NCBI GenBank assembly: GCA_014898425.1
Contig: RCSZ01000016.1
Location: forward strand, 682,001-746,000
Direction of reading: 5' to 3'
DNA length: 64,000 nt
Origin: Botryotinia globosa
Lineage: Eukaryota > Ascomycota > Leotiomycetes > Helotiales > Sclerotiniaceae
A program made the position numbers and the translations under genes. The notes under the pieces are model-generated. The model worked only from the letters and a program-made list of their open reading frames with translations, did not search any database and had not been told where the DNA came from. Shown piece by piece: positions 10,897 to 23,403 of the stretch; positions within the stretch are counted from its first letter, which is position 1, and each line of letters begins with the position of its first letter.

Positions 10897-12076
10897 TCAA
10901 GTTTCCTCTCTATACTTCTGCAAAAGTCTCCTCATAATTTTCATAGCACCGCCCTTATATCCACCTCCAAACATCGCATAATGATTCAAATGATGATACC
11001 TAGATCACAAATCAGCAACTTTGATCTATTTCATTCCAACCCGCAAATTGAAAATCACAAAACAAAAATCGCTATACTCACAATTCATACAACGCACATC
11101 TATCCCCCCACTCCTCTCGCGGTTCATCCATTGGCCTAACTTCATGATAGTCCCTCCAAAACGCACTCCCAAACCCTCCAAACATTCTCATAATCCCCGC
11201 CTCAAACTCCGCATGACTCCAACTAGCACTCGAATCATAAACCACCTCCTCCACTCCTCCCTCCCCAATCCGTCCAGTCCCATGATTCCCACTCCACAAA
11301 TCTCCATGCACAACCACTGGTTTGATCTTCTGTCCATCACTCCCTCTCAAATGATCATCCCCTAGCAATCTCGGCACAACACTTTCCACAACCTCTTCTA
11401 CTAATTTCCTCAAATCCCCATCTTTCCCATTACTTCTCTCAGCCTCCCTAAGAATCCCCATCAACCTATTATCTCCGTAAAACTCCGCCCAACTCTCCTT
11501 AAAACTATTGTCCTGTTTCGTTTCCCCACAACACGTCGTAACCGGAAATCCAAATTGCGGCTCCTGATATCCTTCTGGGATCGGTGCAGATACACTATGC
11601 AACTTTGCCAATTTTCTCGCTAGAGATTCACCCGAACCAGGCGTAGATTTTGCACTTCGTGAGTTCAAATCCAAGAAACCTGTCGCGAGAAAAAATCCTC
11701 CTCCGGATTCTAGGGGCCCATGGGCATAGGATTGTGGACAGAGGCTTTGGACAATGGAGTGGATTGCGTTGAGGGAGGCGTGTTCTCCTTAGATGAGTTG
11801 TGAGCACGTAATTGAGATGTACGTCAAACCATTGAGAAGCTACAAGATATGACTCAGAGACCAGAGAAAAGGTAACGACTTTGCATACATACCCGTGAAC
11901 ATCTCTTCACTATCCTTCCCCCCAGTCTTCACAAAGAATAACTTTTGCACTCCATTAATGGTACCACTTATCTTGAATGTTGTCGCGAATCCACCGCCGC
12001 CATGCTTGGATATCGTTGCCGAAGAAGGATCGAGAGAGAGAGCTTTTAAGATGGCTGGGTCAACTTCTGAAGACAT
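10897..12076 (-). CDS. Fructosamine/ribulosamine-3-kinase family protein
   Basis: This is a protein deglycation kinase that phosphorylates sugar adducts on lysines so that they fall off. Three exons, 12076-11893, 11787-11082 and 10999-10897, give 330 aa with consistent phases. The N-terminal lobe has a glycine-rich turn ('ISKHGGGGFATTF') and the ATP-binding lysine region 'LFFVKTGG'. Residues 62-70 'GEHASLNAI' match the conserved family helix. The catalytic loop is 'VVVHGDLWSGNHG' (H222, G223, D224). The 'DSSASWSHAEFEAGIM' segment contains the DPA-like metal-site region, here Asp-Ser-Ser instead of the common Asp-Pro-Ala. The C-terminus ends 'LLQKYREET'. A second in-frame ATG 12 codons upstream of the chosen start exists. 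The exact substrate (fructosamine or ribulosamine) cannot be told from sequence. Confidence 0.88.
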
Positions 12077-12328
12077 GATTGTATGTTGTTGACATGCTTT
12101 GATTTCCAAAGTTCAAAACTAATGTTGAAATCATGTCATGTGAATATGACGTAAGGGGTCCGTCTAATTTAAGGTTCCGGATTTGGTACAGGGCTCGCCA
12201 ATCTTTCACATCCAAAGTTTGTTGAGAGGAACTCAAAGGCGACCGCAAGTAACTTGCGACGGGCACATGTTAAATATATAAAATTAAACTCTGGTATACA
12301 GTCTATATGTTCATATGTACTATTAACC

Positions 12329-14181
12329 CTAAGTCCTAGCTCTCCTAGGATCCATCGCGTCACCTTTCTTATAATCCCTAACCTCCTTAGTCCCCATACT
12401 TCCCATTCCGCCTTCAATTCTTCTCTCCCAGCCCCCAAGCCTAACAACCAAGCATGTTGCATTGTCTCCTTCTTTACTCACTTCTGTGGAAAAGCTAACA
12501 ATATCTTTCGCCCCTTGTTCTGGTGTTTTCGCCTCCTTCACAACATCCACAATTTCTTGGTCGCTCAATGTACCACTAACACCGTCTGAAACCAAGACCA
12601 AAAAGCTGTATTCAGCTGGAGATATCTCTACACGTCTAATTTCCGGCTCGGCAGAAACTCCTATGCGCTTGGAACGCATATCACCGAACGCTCTTGTATT
12701 AGCCAATCCAGACATGCGCTCTTCACCAAAAGAGTCTGTGACAAAGGTTGCAGCATATCTTCTTAGTCTTCCTCCTTCAACTGGTGAACTTGGATGATGA
12801 TTGGTAGTCACAGGTTTGGCCAACCCGGTCAAAGTCTCACAAAGTATTATACGAGTATCGCCAACGTGGGCGACCATCAGTGTCGAAGGAGAAGATGGAT
12901 GCCAGAAAGGAGTCGGTGTTGGAGTAGATATCATAGCAACTGAAGCAGTCGAGCCGCCAACAAAACGCGTAGGCCCTCCAATACGATGTGGAGAGGAATA
13001 ACGCGCAGGCTCCCCTAGGATTTCATCCGCATTCAAAGGCGAGTCGGTGTTATTATCATCCGGACTAGGTTTCCGGGCTTGTGCTGATATAAAATCTAAA
13101 TCTGCTTTCAAAAAAGCATACATTAAGGCTGCTTCGATCGAAACAGGTTTCCTTATTGGCTCTCCTTCCATAGAATCAAGAAGGTCGAAATATTCTGGTT
13201 TGAAGCGGCGGAAATATCCACCGACTGTTATTTTCCAATCTGAAACGAGTGATTTTTCCAACTCAATTGCTTTAATTTTATTGGAAATTTGCTGAGAGAT
13301 CGGTGTTCCTGATCCATCATCCTGCCCTTCTTTGCTTGCCACAGACGTGCCCGAACTAGGAATTTTCGCCTTCTTGTCCAAACTTGATGGAAGCTTAAAT
13401 ATTTCTGCTGTTGACTCGATGTATTTGTGTAGCTCCTCCCTCAAAAAATCACTACACTCATTTCCCCCATGCCCATCAAACACACCAAAATAGAAAACTT
13501 GTGGATCCCCACTCGCACCATCTGCCGATGTACCACCACTTGTGATGCTTTTGGAATTCGAGCGATTTAGACTTATAGGAGCCCGCTTTGCAAATGCTGG
13601 GATCTCTATCGTTCCTGCCTGGTATGTATCTTCATTATATGGTCTCGTACCACGGGAAACAGAAACTCCGAAATGATGCTTGGCGCTTCGTAAAGGTATT
13701 CGCACAACCGTAAGTTCTCTAGATGTTCCAATGGTTGGAGGAGCGGCAGCTGGAGAAGGTCCTGAGCCGGGCGTATGTGGTGTTGAGGCCGATCTTGGCA
13801 ATTTGTGATGAGGGCCGCTCGACCGAGAATCAGGATGAAGAGATGAAGAGGGAAGATGCGTTGTGAAGTAGTCGTGAAACCATCTGTTCTGTCCATCCTG
13901 ATGCCGGCCTGTTTGTTTGTCTGATCTGCGAGATCTGATACGATGCCTGGGAGATGAGTGTGACGTGCTGAATGCCAGTCTACCAACTTGTGTTACGGTA
14001 CTGGGGCTCGCGGTCGAAGGATATCTGCGGGTTATGGATCCATGGAGGAAGGTGGATATGAAGTCTGTAGATGCATGTTAGATGCGGTGGTTGGGAATCG
14101 CATAGAACAGCAATCAACAAACATACCATACGAATCTGCCAAGGACCATGGGCCCCGAGCCATTGGCTTTATTCTTCCCAT
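12329..14181 (-). CDS. PP2C-type Ser/Thr phosphatase, probably mitochondrial (Ptc6-like)
   Basis: Two exons, 14181-14127 and 14064-12329, code for 596 aa. The main exon is open upstream of the catalytic domain without an ATG, so a first exon is required. The one proposed starts 'MGRIKPMARGPW' and joins in phase. The first 75 residues are rich in Arg, Ser and Thr with few acidic residues ('RRYPSTASPSTVTQ', 'RHRIRSRR'), as in a mitochondrial presequence. PP2C motifs follow: 'TRPYNEDTYQ' (metal Asp/Glu near 163), 'FGVFDGHGG' (215-219), 'ANTRAFGDMRSK', 'LVLVSDGVSGTL' and 'EGDNATCLVV'. The yeast relative Ptc6 is mitochondrial and acts on pyruvate dehydrogenase and mitophagy. The PP2C call is firm; the Ptc6 assignment and targeting are inferred. 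An insertion of over 100 residues separates the DGHGG and metal-loop motifs. Confidence 0.85.
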
Positions 14182-16316
14182 GATCCACCGTCAAGCTCTT
14201 CGAAACCCAAGAGAAAACTCAAGCACAATTGATTGATATTTTGAAGCTCTATACCATCGAACGAGATCAACGGTGCCTTATGAAGAGTTGAGAGGAGCAG
14301 CCGAGGTCGGCAATATGGACATATTTAGGCACAATCCAACAATAGCACCTAATTTCCCCAAACCGATTATTCGATGTTTTTTCAATGAGTAACTCAGAAA
14401 CGGCTCCCGCGAGGAAATTGATATAATATATTAGGATATTTAATTGAAGATACTCAGATCATGTTTGGAGGAATTGTTCTTTTGTCAAGATTTTGTCTAG
14501 CAAATTCAACATCATCGCTATGTTCATATGCTCAAGTTGGCGATGGATGAACATAAAGTTTTCCCCACAATTTCCGGTACTAGACAGGGGTGCGGATGAG
14601 CATCATCATTCATACATACGTACGATACCCAGGTAAAATCTAATATCAAAAATCCTACGATGATCTCGAAACAAACATCTTGCTATACGCAGCGATCGTC
14701 CCATTGATGTGACGGACGACCTCATCAAGTTGTCGGCCATACAAGTAGTGTTGTTACTAAATGTTATTTGATATCGAGCATAATCGATTCGGATCCCCTG
14801 CCTTACCTACCGCAATACCAGTGTACGACGGCAGGTTAGCTAATCTGATAATGTATACTTTGGCAGACCTCTTACAAAATGTTATCCTCCTTGATCGTAC
14901 ATATGCTCCATTTCATAGCCATTGAGACAATTCTTCCTTTTGGCAACAGCACGTGAAGCTGTTCATGTCACACTAGCCATTCCTACCATCTAGACTATGA
15001 CCTATGTATGATTGTGGTGCGAGACCACGACTACACAACTCGTGATTGAAAGGCTTCAATGAATAAGTCTTAGCGGATTGTCTAAACACTCTATGAAGGA
15101 GGTTTGATGGTACTTGAGCTCCGTCAGACTTTTCGCCTACGGAGAGTACTACATAGTATGTACTGTACTTCATGCTCAAGGTGTTAAACTCAAAAATATA
15201 ATTTGAAGAACACCAAGGAACAGTGTATCTTATAGCTAACCAATTCACAATACAATTTATAATTCGGCATTTGTACTCACTCTTAGTCCTGTACCTACCT
15301 TCCTCTCACCTCCTCGAATCCAAACCCAACAACCCTTCTAGCTGTAAACCGAAAAGATAATCCTGACAGGAACAATAACAAGCCACATTTGAAACAGCTT
15401 GAATGCCATTCAATCTTACACCTGCTTGTGTGAAGTAATTACTTTGGTCTTCCTACGATATCAAATAGTAAGCTTACCTCGCTTAACAACTAATCCCTAT
15501 CCTACCTACTCGTAGTAGCACATAGGTAGTTATTCTTAGGGTTGACATGAGGCTGAGGTCTCCCAAATCCCAGATACCTATCTATCTATCACTCTCCGCA
15601 TTTTATGCCAATGAATCTCTATTGTATACCTTTATCAATTCCCGTGGCAGTGAGCAGTGAGCATAAATTGGCGAGTAACACGCGGTGTTACTCTCCCTGC
15701 CAACCATCTAATCAGAGCTATCTGTTGTGAATTGCAGACAACACAATGTGGCATTTCAAGTACGACAATAACAAAAACTTATCATAAGTCTCACGAAAAT
15801 TTCTTCTCTAGTCCATCCTTCAAGCAGAAAGCTGAGTACAATAATCAGGGGCTCATGAGATTCAAAGCAACACCAATAACTGATTGGACCCCCAATCCTT
15901 CGCTCCTTCGCCTTATGCACCAATCCCTGCCCCCTCTCTCCCTGAAATGAGAACGAGGCATTGCTTTTCAGCCTTGCTACACTTTTCCAACTGTTATATT
16001 CTTTGTATAACTTTGCCCTTGTATGAGATGCATTTACTAATCAGCTGGTGATTTTCTTTTGCTCTCATTGTGAAGCCCAGTGCATCAGTCATGTTGTGTA
16101 TGGAAGTGAATCCTTCATGTAATGCTTGTATGGGGGTGTGTAGATGACTTCAAATACAACTTGTGATCCTCTATCTTCGGGTTTTCGATTTCTCCAGACA
16201 GTCTCTTCTTAGTACATAACTTCTCTTTCTTTATCAATCGCTCGTTGATATCTCTTCTATAACTTTACGTACAACTTTTAATATAGCCTCCACATCTCAA
16301 CTCTCTCATTATCACC
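14182..16316. other. Intergenic region between PP2C and PLAC8 genes
   Basis: About 2.1 kb between two divergently oriented genes. I see no coding region. It includes TACC-type words near 15290 and 15503 and an ATCTGATAA word at 14843-14851. A pyrimidine-rich stretch precedes the PLAC8 start. Confidence 0.6.
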
Positions 16317-16891
16317 ATGCCTACGGAATACAAGAACTCTTTCTGGGCTTGCTGCTCCCCATTTGATCTCTGTACGTTTCCCAATCTCAATTCCAAGTAC
16401 CATTCCAAATCAACATACTAACAACCCATTCCAGGCCTCAAAGCATGCTGCTGTCCCTGCTTCGTCTCCGGTCGCAACCACCATCGTATTGAACACGGAA
16501 ATGATGACGACTATTCGACATGTAATGGCTGGTGCTGCGGTTGGTACGGTCTTGCTGCCATCGGAGGATTCTCATTCGTATTGCAAATGCTTGATCGTCA
16601 AAAGATGCAGAAACAACATGGTTAGTTACCTCTTTTCACATTTCAACTTCACCCATAGCTCTCCTCTCCTATTCCCACTTTCCAATCAAGAAATCAAAGC
16701 TAACACAACCTCAAGGTCTCGAAGGAAACGCCTGTACCGGCTGCATGGGGTCCTGCTGTTGTGCCTGCTGTGAATTGATGCAAACGAGCAAGGAACTGGA
16801 CTACATTCTCCTCGAGAAGAATGCCGGTGCAAATGGGTATCAACCTCAACCTGGAATGGTTGCCGGTCCCCAGGCTGGTGCTTATAACTAA
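16317..16891 (+). CDS. PLAC8-family cysteine-rich protein
   Basis: Three exons, 16317-16371, 16435-16620 and 16716-16891, give 138 aa. The protein begins 'MPTEYKNSFWACCSPFDLC' and continues into the CC-rich signature 'LKACCCPCFVSGRN'. A second Cys cluster, 'GNACTGCMGSCCCACCELM', follows a hydrophobic stretch ('WYGLAAIGGFSFVLQ'). This double Cys-cluster layout defines the PLAC8/FCR1 family, whose plant and fungal members act at membranes in metal handling or cell-size control. The tail is Gly/Pro/Gln-rich. Each exon begins at a phase that restores the family motif, which supports the model. The specific role here is unknown. Confidence 0.9.
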
Positions 16892-17320
16892 GTTTCTGAT
16901 GAGTAGATGATTTTGGGGTGTTTCTTTTCGGGTTAAATTCTTTTCCGGGCTGCTTTGGGTTAGGGACAAATTCGATTTGTGGTAAATAAGGAGTTTGTTT
17001 ATACCATAATTTTGTTACACTCGGGTTCAAACCTATTCCTCGAAAAGCTAGTTGCTCATTAAAATTGAAGTATGAAAAAAGACCAACCTAATCACAATCA
17101 AAGTAATGTGAATGCAATATAAATCATAGGTGGAAAAATGTCTTTGTGTATAGGATGATTCTAATTGGAAAGAGGCTTGAAGACTCTCGAACACAGAAGG
17201 AGGAAGTTAAGTACCATGAACTCTCGACGCACCCAAACGAGTGGCATCCATCACAAACGCCAATCACCAGTTGTTCAAAACCATGCAATTCTCCCCACTC
17301 TGACATATACACACACAAAA
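16892..17320. other. Convergent intergenic spacer
   Basis: About 430 bp between the 3' ends of the PLAC8 gene and the TLC-domain gene. Nothing beyond presumed 3' untranslated sequence is seen. Confidence 0.7.
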
Positions 17321-18464
17321 CTACGAGACTGCGGCGATTGGTTCGTCCTCGTCCAACCCTTTTCGTCTACGAACCTCGCTCTCTTCAACGCTGATCTTGA
17401 CTTTGCCATTGGCACCGGTGCTCTTCATGGCAATAGCCTTGTCCTTCTGCCTGCCTTCTTTGGCGGGCTGGAATCTCTTTTTAACGGCCTCGATCATTTT
17501 TCCGAACCAGTAAAAGTTCAAAGTATTGAGCACAAGATTGCTTCCCAAATATGTGAACCCTAACCAAAGAGGAATAAATTCGTCGTCGGCGAAGCGCATG
17601 ATGTCATTTTTAAGTGGAGCCGCACTGTGACCTGCTGCTGCATCAACTGCAGAGGCAGTCCCATTTGTGAGTGCATCAATATTGATAGAAGCAGAGAATG
17701 CAGGCTGGTTATGCATAGATCTCCATACATCTTGGTAAACACGAACTGACTGATATGTTCCCCACACAAGTCGGCAGCAAAAAAAGGTAAAGAGGAGGGC
17801 AATTCCATTGTAGAGTTGGGGCTTAGATCCGGTCATATCGAGTTTGTCGAAGAACCAATGGAAGTTGAGAAAAGGCGAGGAGAGCTCGTAAAGAATAAAT
17901 GTGCAACCATAAAAGTTAACAAATGGTCTCTGTGAGGAATCTATTAGCAATGTTTATTTCGCGGGAACGGCATGGACTTACAAAGCCAAACGAGAAAACC
18001 AATAAAGCACTCGTCGCATGTGCCAGCATTCCTATTCCAAAAACTCTGAGATTCTGGAGGGTAATCATCAAATCCCAGAGGAAGTAGCCAGTTGCCAGGC
18101 CCTGGATCATGCCAGCTGCACCTGTATATCCATGAACACGTTCCTGTGCTGTCATATTGCTGCGCTCCTCATCCGCAAACATGACCCATAGGGCCAGGAT
18201 ATTGATAAGAGAACTCTGGCATAGTGAGACCACATGTACATCCCAGTTGAGCTTTCGTTCTGCCGAAAATTTGGAGTACTTCTCGGGGAACAAGAGCATG
18301 GAAACTTGGGGTGCGATGACTTTGTTTATAAAAGTATATGCTAAAAATGATCCGACAACTTCGTGAATGTGGAGAGGCAGTGTAGTTAGGTGGAAGTAGT
18401 CGGCGAAAGGCTGAACGGCCTGGCTAAGCCATTGCCATGGTGGGATAGGGAATGGATCATGCAT
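17321..18464 (-). CDS. TLC-domain multi-pass membrane protein
   Basis: Two exons, 18464-17982 and 17929-17321, meet at a codon boundary and code for 363 aa. The protein has several hydrophobic spans, for example 'SLINILALWVMFA', 'MLAHATSALLVFSFGF' and 'NGIALLFTFFCCRLVWGTY'. The arrangement 'QGLATGYFLWDLMI' followed by 'HATSALLVFS' and 'YELSSPFLNFHWFFDKL' is typical of TRAM/LAG1/CLN8 (TLC) proteins of the TMEM56/YPR114W type rather than ceramide synthases. Members are thought to sense or move lipids in the ER. The C-terminal 50 residues are soluble and Lys/Glu-rich. The ligand is unknown. Confidence 0.85.
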
Positions 18465-19157
18465 CGGAAAATGATATGTCGAAATTTAGGGTAAATCTGA
18501 AAGGGACGAGAAGATAATAATCTTCTTGTCGTAACACACGAGTGTGTTTTAGGAGCAAATCTATAACTCTCCTCGTTGTAATGCGGAAATCGAGATATTT
18601 ATGTATCTATGTACGAATGTAGAATGTACGAATGTACGATGAAGTAGGCAGGTCTGTAACGACCGACCGAGGGTGTCGAATAGTAATAAGGTTCCACTTT
18701 CCTGTCCCAACAAATTGAAGGTGTACAGTACTCTGTCAGATCCGGGAGAATTATTAACCAATTACACTTTAAAGTTGAATCTTAGTATCTTTAACCGAGA
18801 CAGATAAGTGGAACAGGGGTGATGTGTATAATCTTTGTATGGGGTAATTATTTATATGTATTGAACTTACTCCGTACTCGAGAATACTGCAGAACTCTTC
18901 TCGATGTTTATATTACGGTTTATTACATTACGGCCAGGTTCAGTTGTATTATGTAGACTAATAATCATTTTGCACTTGATGAATCATTGCTTTGCATTTT
19001 ATTACGTTTCAAATTTCTCTCAAGATCCTATCATAAATCAATTGACTTCAGCAACCAATGTCTTGCACGGTTGTACACGTGAATGAAATGAATGATTAGA
19101 CTGCCACGTGGAATCGATATACACATGATATGATAACGAGACGAATGATCCGTAGTA
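18465..19157. other. Intergenic spacer
   Basis: About 690 bp covering the TLC-gene promoter and the 3' flank of the amidohydrolase gene. A short direct repeat 'GAATGTACGA' occurs near 18615-18640. No gene is seen. Confidence 0.65.
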
Positions 19158-20686
19158 TCATGTAGAACTGACCTCTTTTCCTTCAAAAATAGTCGTTCGT
19201 CCAACGCCCGCATCATACACCAACTCTTGTATTGACTTTCTTGCTCTGAAATCCCGGGCTCCGTTCTTACCGAAAATAACAAAACTCGCGGGAGTTCCAA
19301 CCTCCAACCTAAGACTGCGCGTGATATCAAGACCTATTGCTGCTCTTGCTCTTGTAGATACGCATTCCTATATTTCCTGATTAGTGGTATTCTGAATTGC
19401 TGTTGATCGAGGCACCATTACCAATAAGATCTCGGCATCTGCCTTCGTGCCTGTTTGATAAACGCCCATACCCAGACTTGTGAGACTCATAGGGTCACAA
19501 CTACCGTAGGGGGTGAAGGCATTGCCGACGTTATTAATTCCTATGATTGCATTGAGATCGTATTTCCTTATCATCTCAACCACTTGGAGTGTGCCCCTTG
19601 CTCTGCTACTCCCACCGGCGCCCTTTGCAGGCCGACCCATCATGAATAAATCCGATGTAGGTAATCCGACAAACGCGATAGGTAAATTGCCAATTTCAAG
19701 GCGAAGATTCCGCCAGGCATCATCATCAAAAAGTGTGAGTCGGGTGCAATGACCAAGCACAACAGTTCGAAATTTCGAGCCTGCGATATTTCTGTCGGTG
19801 GGCCACTGGACCTTATGGAGTTGTTCGATTACCATATGAATGGCAGGCTTTTGATTCAAATCTAGACTGTAGTCGAGGTGAAAATCCAAATGTAATGTGT
19901 GTAATTTCGCCATTTCAACGGCCCATTGTATGTTTTTCTCTTGGAGGGCAAAGCTTTTCTCGACGTATGGGGTACTTCCAATTACCTCGACCCCGGGTCG
20001 TTTGAGTGCTTCCTCGAGCAAATCTGACATTGATCGAGGTCCATGTTCGTGACTGAAGATTGGGTCCTGAGCAAATACGCATATCTGAATATGACACTTG
20101 CCATGAAATTCCGTTTTCAATGCCAATCCAGCATCCAAGCATTTCATCCCAACGCCAAAGTCTACTTCAACAAAAGCTCGCATATGAGTGACACCGAATC
20201 GAATGCTCTCCTCAATCAAAGCCCTCCCCCTTTCCACAAGGTCATCATGTTCGAAACGTGACTTGGCTTCACCTAACACATATAGAATTTAGAACAAGTT
20301 GAGGATTTGTTTATGATGGCAATATCAACTTGGTGGTTGACGAAACATTCAGAGAGAGACAAACTAGTTAATTTCATTGCCTCGGAAAAATCACCGTCGT
20401 TGATTTCTAGATCAGCATATTTTGGATGTGATAACAAGAAACATTTATCAAGGTGGATGTGAGGGTGACACAAGCCAGGAACTATGAGGCGATAGTCCTT
20501 TTGCTTCGCGGAGTCTGATGTAGAGTTGTCTGCACGTGTAATTGAACGAATAGAACCCGTCAAACAGTTGACATCATGACAAGAGTCTGAAGGATCTCCC
20601 GGAATATGAACATTCTTGAAGCTTGAGATTTCATTATCCTGTAGCTTCCTCGGTTGCTCAACATTCGGCATGAGGTTTTCTGACAT
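19158..20686 (-). CDS. Cytosine-deaminase-like metal-dependent amidohydrolase
   Basis: Three exons, 20686-20365, 20272-19422 and 19367-19158, code for 460 aa. The metal-binding N-terminal motif is 'PGLCHPHIHLDKCF', typical of the CodA/AtzC branch of the amidohydrolase superfamily. Later elements are 'THMRAFVEVD', 'LDFHLDYSLD' and 'VVLGHCTRL', which supply the further His ligands of the barrel. The segment 'GINNVGNAFTPYGSCDP' includes the active-site loop near the final Asp. The last exon supplies the C-terminal beta-sandwich ('DYTR..GTPASFVIFG'-like). An ATG 50 codons upstream (20836) is in frame, but the added residues do not resemble the family, so I chose the one at 20686; this is uncertain. 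The substrate is probably a cyclic amide or amidine; deamination of cytosine itself is not shown. It is divergent from COG8, 249 bp away. Confidence 0.82.
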
Positions 20687-20935
20687 TTTGAATATATTTC
20701 CGAAGAGATAATTTACTCCTCTCCATTGGCAATCGGCAGATTTATAGAAAGTGATGTGGGGAAATGTGAAGATCCCGCCAGGTCTCGGAGTGCAGTAGCG
20801 TGCGTACTTTTGGAGCTCTTGGGGTGACGGGAGCATTAATCATTCCAAGGTTGCTCTAACATCTTATGTTCTTTTACTTCAACCACGAAACAAAATTACA
20901 AAACAACCTCAGCCAGTGTCGTTTCTGGTGTCAAA
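20687..20935. promoter_or_regulatory. Divergent promoter between amidohydrolase and COG8
   Basis: Only 249 bp separate the two divergent start codons, and about 100 bp if the upstream amidohydrolase start is used. The space must therefore hold both promoters. No specific factor site is recognised. Confidence 0.5.
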
Positions 20936-22357
20936 ATGGCAGATCCGTTATATGAGCTTCTCATTCCATATTTCGATAAACCGTCGCCACGACCAGCACC
21001 ACCGTCGACTGATCCCACAACTGCCACCTATTTGAATCGACTCTCTGCCCTTCCCCTCTCTTCACTAAATACTTCTGAGCCTCAATCGCTTTCCCAGACA
21101 TCCCACTCCCTTCTTTTATCTCTCCAGGCTCTGTCCAAGCGCTCTCATAAATCGGTAATCGCGTCTTCCGACCATTTATCGACACTCACTACTACTCTCC
21201 CTACCCTTGCAAAAGCCACCGCAGACTTACGAGATGCCCTTCCCAAGTTGGACGATGCAGCTATTCATTTCAGTGAAAACTATAACAATCGGGTTGACAA
21301 TGATGTCCTCGATCGACGTCGTAAAGCTCTTTTACTATCACGAAACGTAGATAGGCTCGCGGACGTTCTCGACTTACCTACCTTACTCTCTACCGCGATA
21401 TCCTCTTCGAACACAATTTCTAGCAGTACGACTGGTAGAGAAAATAATACATTAAATTATGCTTCTGCATTAGATCTGAATGCACATATCAGACGACTAC
21501 ACGCACTATATCCTACGTCCCCTCTCATTACGAGTGTATCCTCGCAAGCGGAGGAGAAGATGCAATCTATGGCCACAAATCTCATATACTCCTTGCGACA
21601 ACCCTCTCTCAAACTTGCAGCTGCTATGCGTACAGTCTCTTGGCTACGACGTGTTGCCCCCGAACTCGATCCTTCTACATCCATACCAAGCTCCTCACAA
21701 ACACGAGAAGGGGCGTTAGGCCCTTTATTCCTTGTTTGTCGCCTTGCCAGTCTTACAGCTATGCTTAATGCACTCAGTCCTTTGCGAGATCTCGCTGATC
21801 AGGAATCATTGCGGTTGATATCATCGAATGGAAAGGCAGGAGGGAACAAATTCGATGCAGGGCAACAGACGGAAAAATATTTAAAACGCTACATTGAGAT
21901 ATTCCGAGAGCAGAGTTTTGCAATTATTTCCATGTTCCGTTCTATATTTCCGCCACCGACAGCTCCAGTCACAGTAGAGGGACTTGAAAGTAATACGCAA
22001 GGGAAAGAAGAAAACGATTTACTGGGTCCACTACCCAGTGCCCTGACTACTTTTCCTCTTCAATTAGTGGGAATGTTGGAGGAAACTCTGAAAATTTATC
22101 TGCCTAATGTCAGGGACAAAAGTGGGAGAGATAGTTTGCTCACTCAAGTTCTTTACTGTGCCGGTAGTTTGGGACGACTGGGGGGTGATTTTAGCCTTGT
22201 TCTTGCGGATATGGGAAGTAAAGTCGACCAGGAAGAACTAGCCGAGGGGAAACCTGATGAGGATGAGGATGAGGATGAAGAATGGGCAGAGGTTATTAAA
22301 AAGCATCGGGTTTTGGCGGGCAAATTGGAATCTATGGTAGGGTCCAGAGGAGACTAA
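20936..22357 (+). CDS. COG8: Conserved oligomeric Golgi complex subunit 8 (Dor1 family)
   Basis: This intronless gene encodes 473 aa. COG8 is part of the COG tether that captures retrograde vesicles at the Golgi. The N-terminal half is helical and follows the Dor1 pattern: 'LLLSRNVDRLADVLDLP', then 'ALDLNAHIRRLHALYP' and 'MQSMATNLIYSLRQP'. The segment 'LPSALTTFPLQLVGMLEETLKIYLP' matches the conserved C-terminal part of the domain. The C-terminus has an acidic run (DEDEDEDEEW) encoded by a GATGAG repeat. The length is close to fungal orthologues and shorter than the animal protein. I chose the first ATG. Confidence 0.87.
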   Translation: MADPLYELLIPYFDKPSPRPAPPSTDPTTATYLNRLSALPLSSLNTSEPQSLSQTSHSLLLSLQALSKRSHKSVIASSDHLSTLTTTLPTLAKATADLRDALPKLDDAAIHFSENYNNRVDNDVLDRRRKALLLSRNVDRLADVLDLPTLLSTAISSSNTISSSTTGRENNTLNYASALDLNAHIRRLHALYPTSPLITSVSSQAEEKMQSMATNLIYSLRQPSLKLAAAMRTVSWLRRVAPELDPSTSIPSSSQTREGALGPLFLVCRLASLTAMLNALSPLRDLADQESLRLISSNGKAGGNKFDAGQQTEKYLKRYIEIFREQSFAIISMFRSIFPPPTAPVTVEGLESNTQGKEENDLLGPLPSALTTFPLQLVGMLEETLKIYLPNVRDKSGRDSLLTQVLYCAGSLGRLGGDFSLVLADMGSKVDQEELAEGKPDEDEDEDEEWAEVIKKHRVLAGKLESMVGSRGD

Positions 22358-23403
22358 AGACCATGTGGTATGGATTCAGGCCATTTCGACCAAGTTTATG
22401 ATTTTATATTTTCCAAGATACCCACGTAGATTAGCATTGTTGCATTTAGTACTCTTTCAATGTACATTATTAATACATCAAACCGATAACCAGGTACCTA
22501 CCCATCTCCCAGCACCGACATCTGAAAGTAACAATCCCATAATTGGTCGGGACCGAAACCACGCTAAGAATGGTCTTGGCCAATTAGATAATCCTTGATT
22601 GTCATCCCTCAACTTCTCAATACTCAGATCCTGTGCCTACCTGATTTATCTTCTAACGATACACCATCTGTCCCTGTAGTCAGTTGTTCAAGCTTAAGAT
22701 TAGGCATACATACCTAGTACTATATCCGACAATCGCTCTTTGAATTCACGAATCTGAAAGTCCACAAGTCTCGTTTGGCTTCCCTTAATTATCATTAGGT
22801 TCGTATGTATACCGAGCTCTCGATCTGGGTGTACGCATAGTATATTTTGGGTTTTGGATAGTCGGTTGTCGAGTTACTTCTCCGGGATGGGTATTTTGAG
22901 GTATATGTATAGGTATCTGGATGACAATTTGCGTTCGGAAGATTCTTATGCGCGACAGATAACTTCAGTGGGAATAGTGGGAATGCTTTCTACATGTCCA
23001 GTTCAAAAAGGCTGTTTGTGGGTTGAGCTCATGTCTGAGGATGTTGACGATGTAGCGATAGCTCGACAGTTGAAAGAGCTTGCACTTGTTTGACTTGTAT
23101 GGAGCTTGAGAGCGAAGACGTCGGCGAAGATATTAAATGACCAGGTTTGGTAATGAGTGCTAATGCTCATGTAGTACCTATGCAGCACTCACTCTCTGGG
23201 GAAAATCGAACACTTTGAACAAATGCATGTCATGGAGGGTTTCAATAATATGTTCCATCATCTCTGAAAATAGTTCAATATTTCATTCATGTTTCCCAAC
23301 TTCATCATTGCAAGAATCTGTATCCGAGAACTTAGCTAGTGCTAACAAATCCAAACTTCATGCACAGCATGACTTTTATATGTTCCCAAAGCAGCTAAGT
23401 GAT
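22358..23403. other. Convergent intergenic region between COG8 and Ftr1
   Basis: About 1.05 kb between two convergent 3' ends, longer than other convergent spacers here. Short open frames at 22854-23093 and 23215-23478 show no domain. No RNA gene is recognised. Confidence 0.6.

Noticed and set aside
17010..17045. tRNA-like T-loop word (GGGTTCAAACC)
   Set aside because: No matching acceptor stem, anticodon arm or D-arm could be laid out around it.
20687..20836. Fifty-residue N-terminal extension of the amidohydrolase
   Set aside because: In frame, but unlike the family and lying within the short divergent promoter; the downstream ATG is preferred, with doubt stated.
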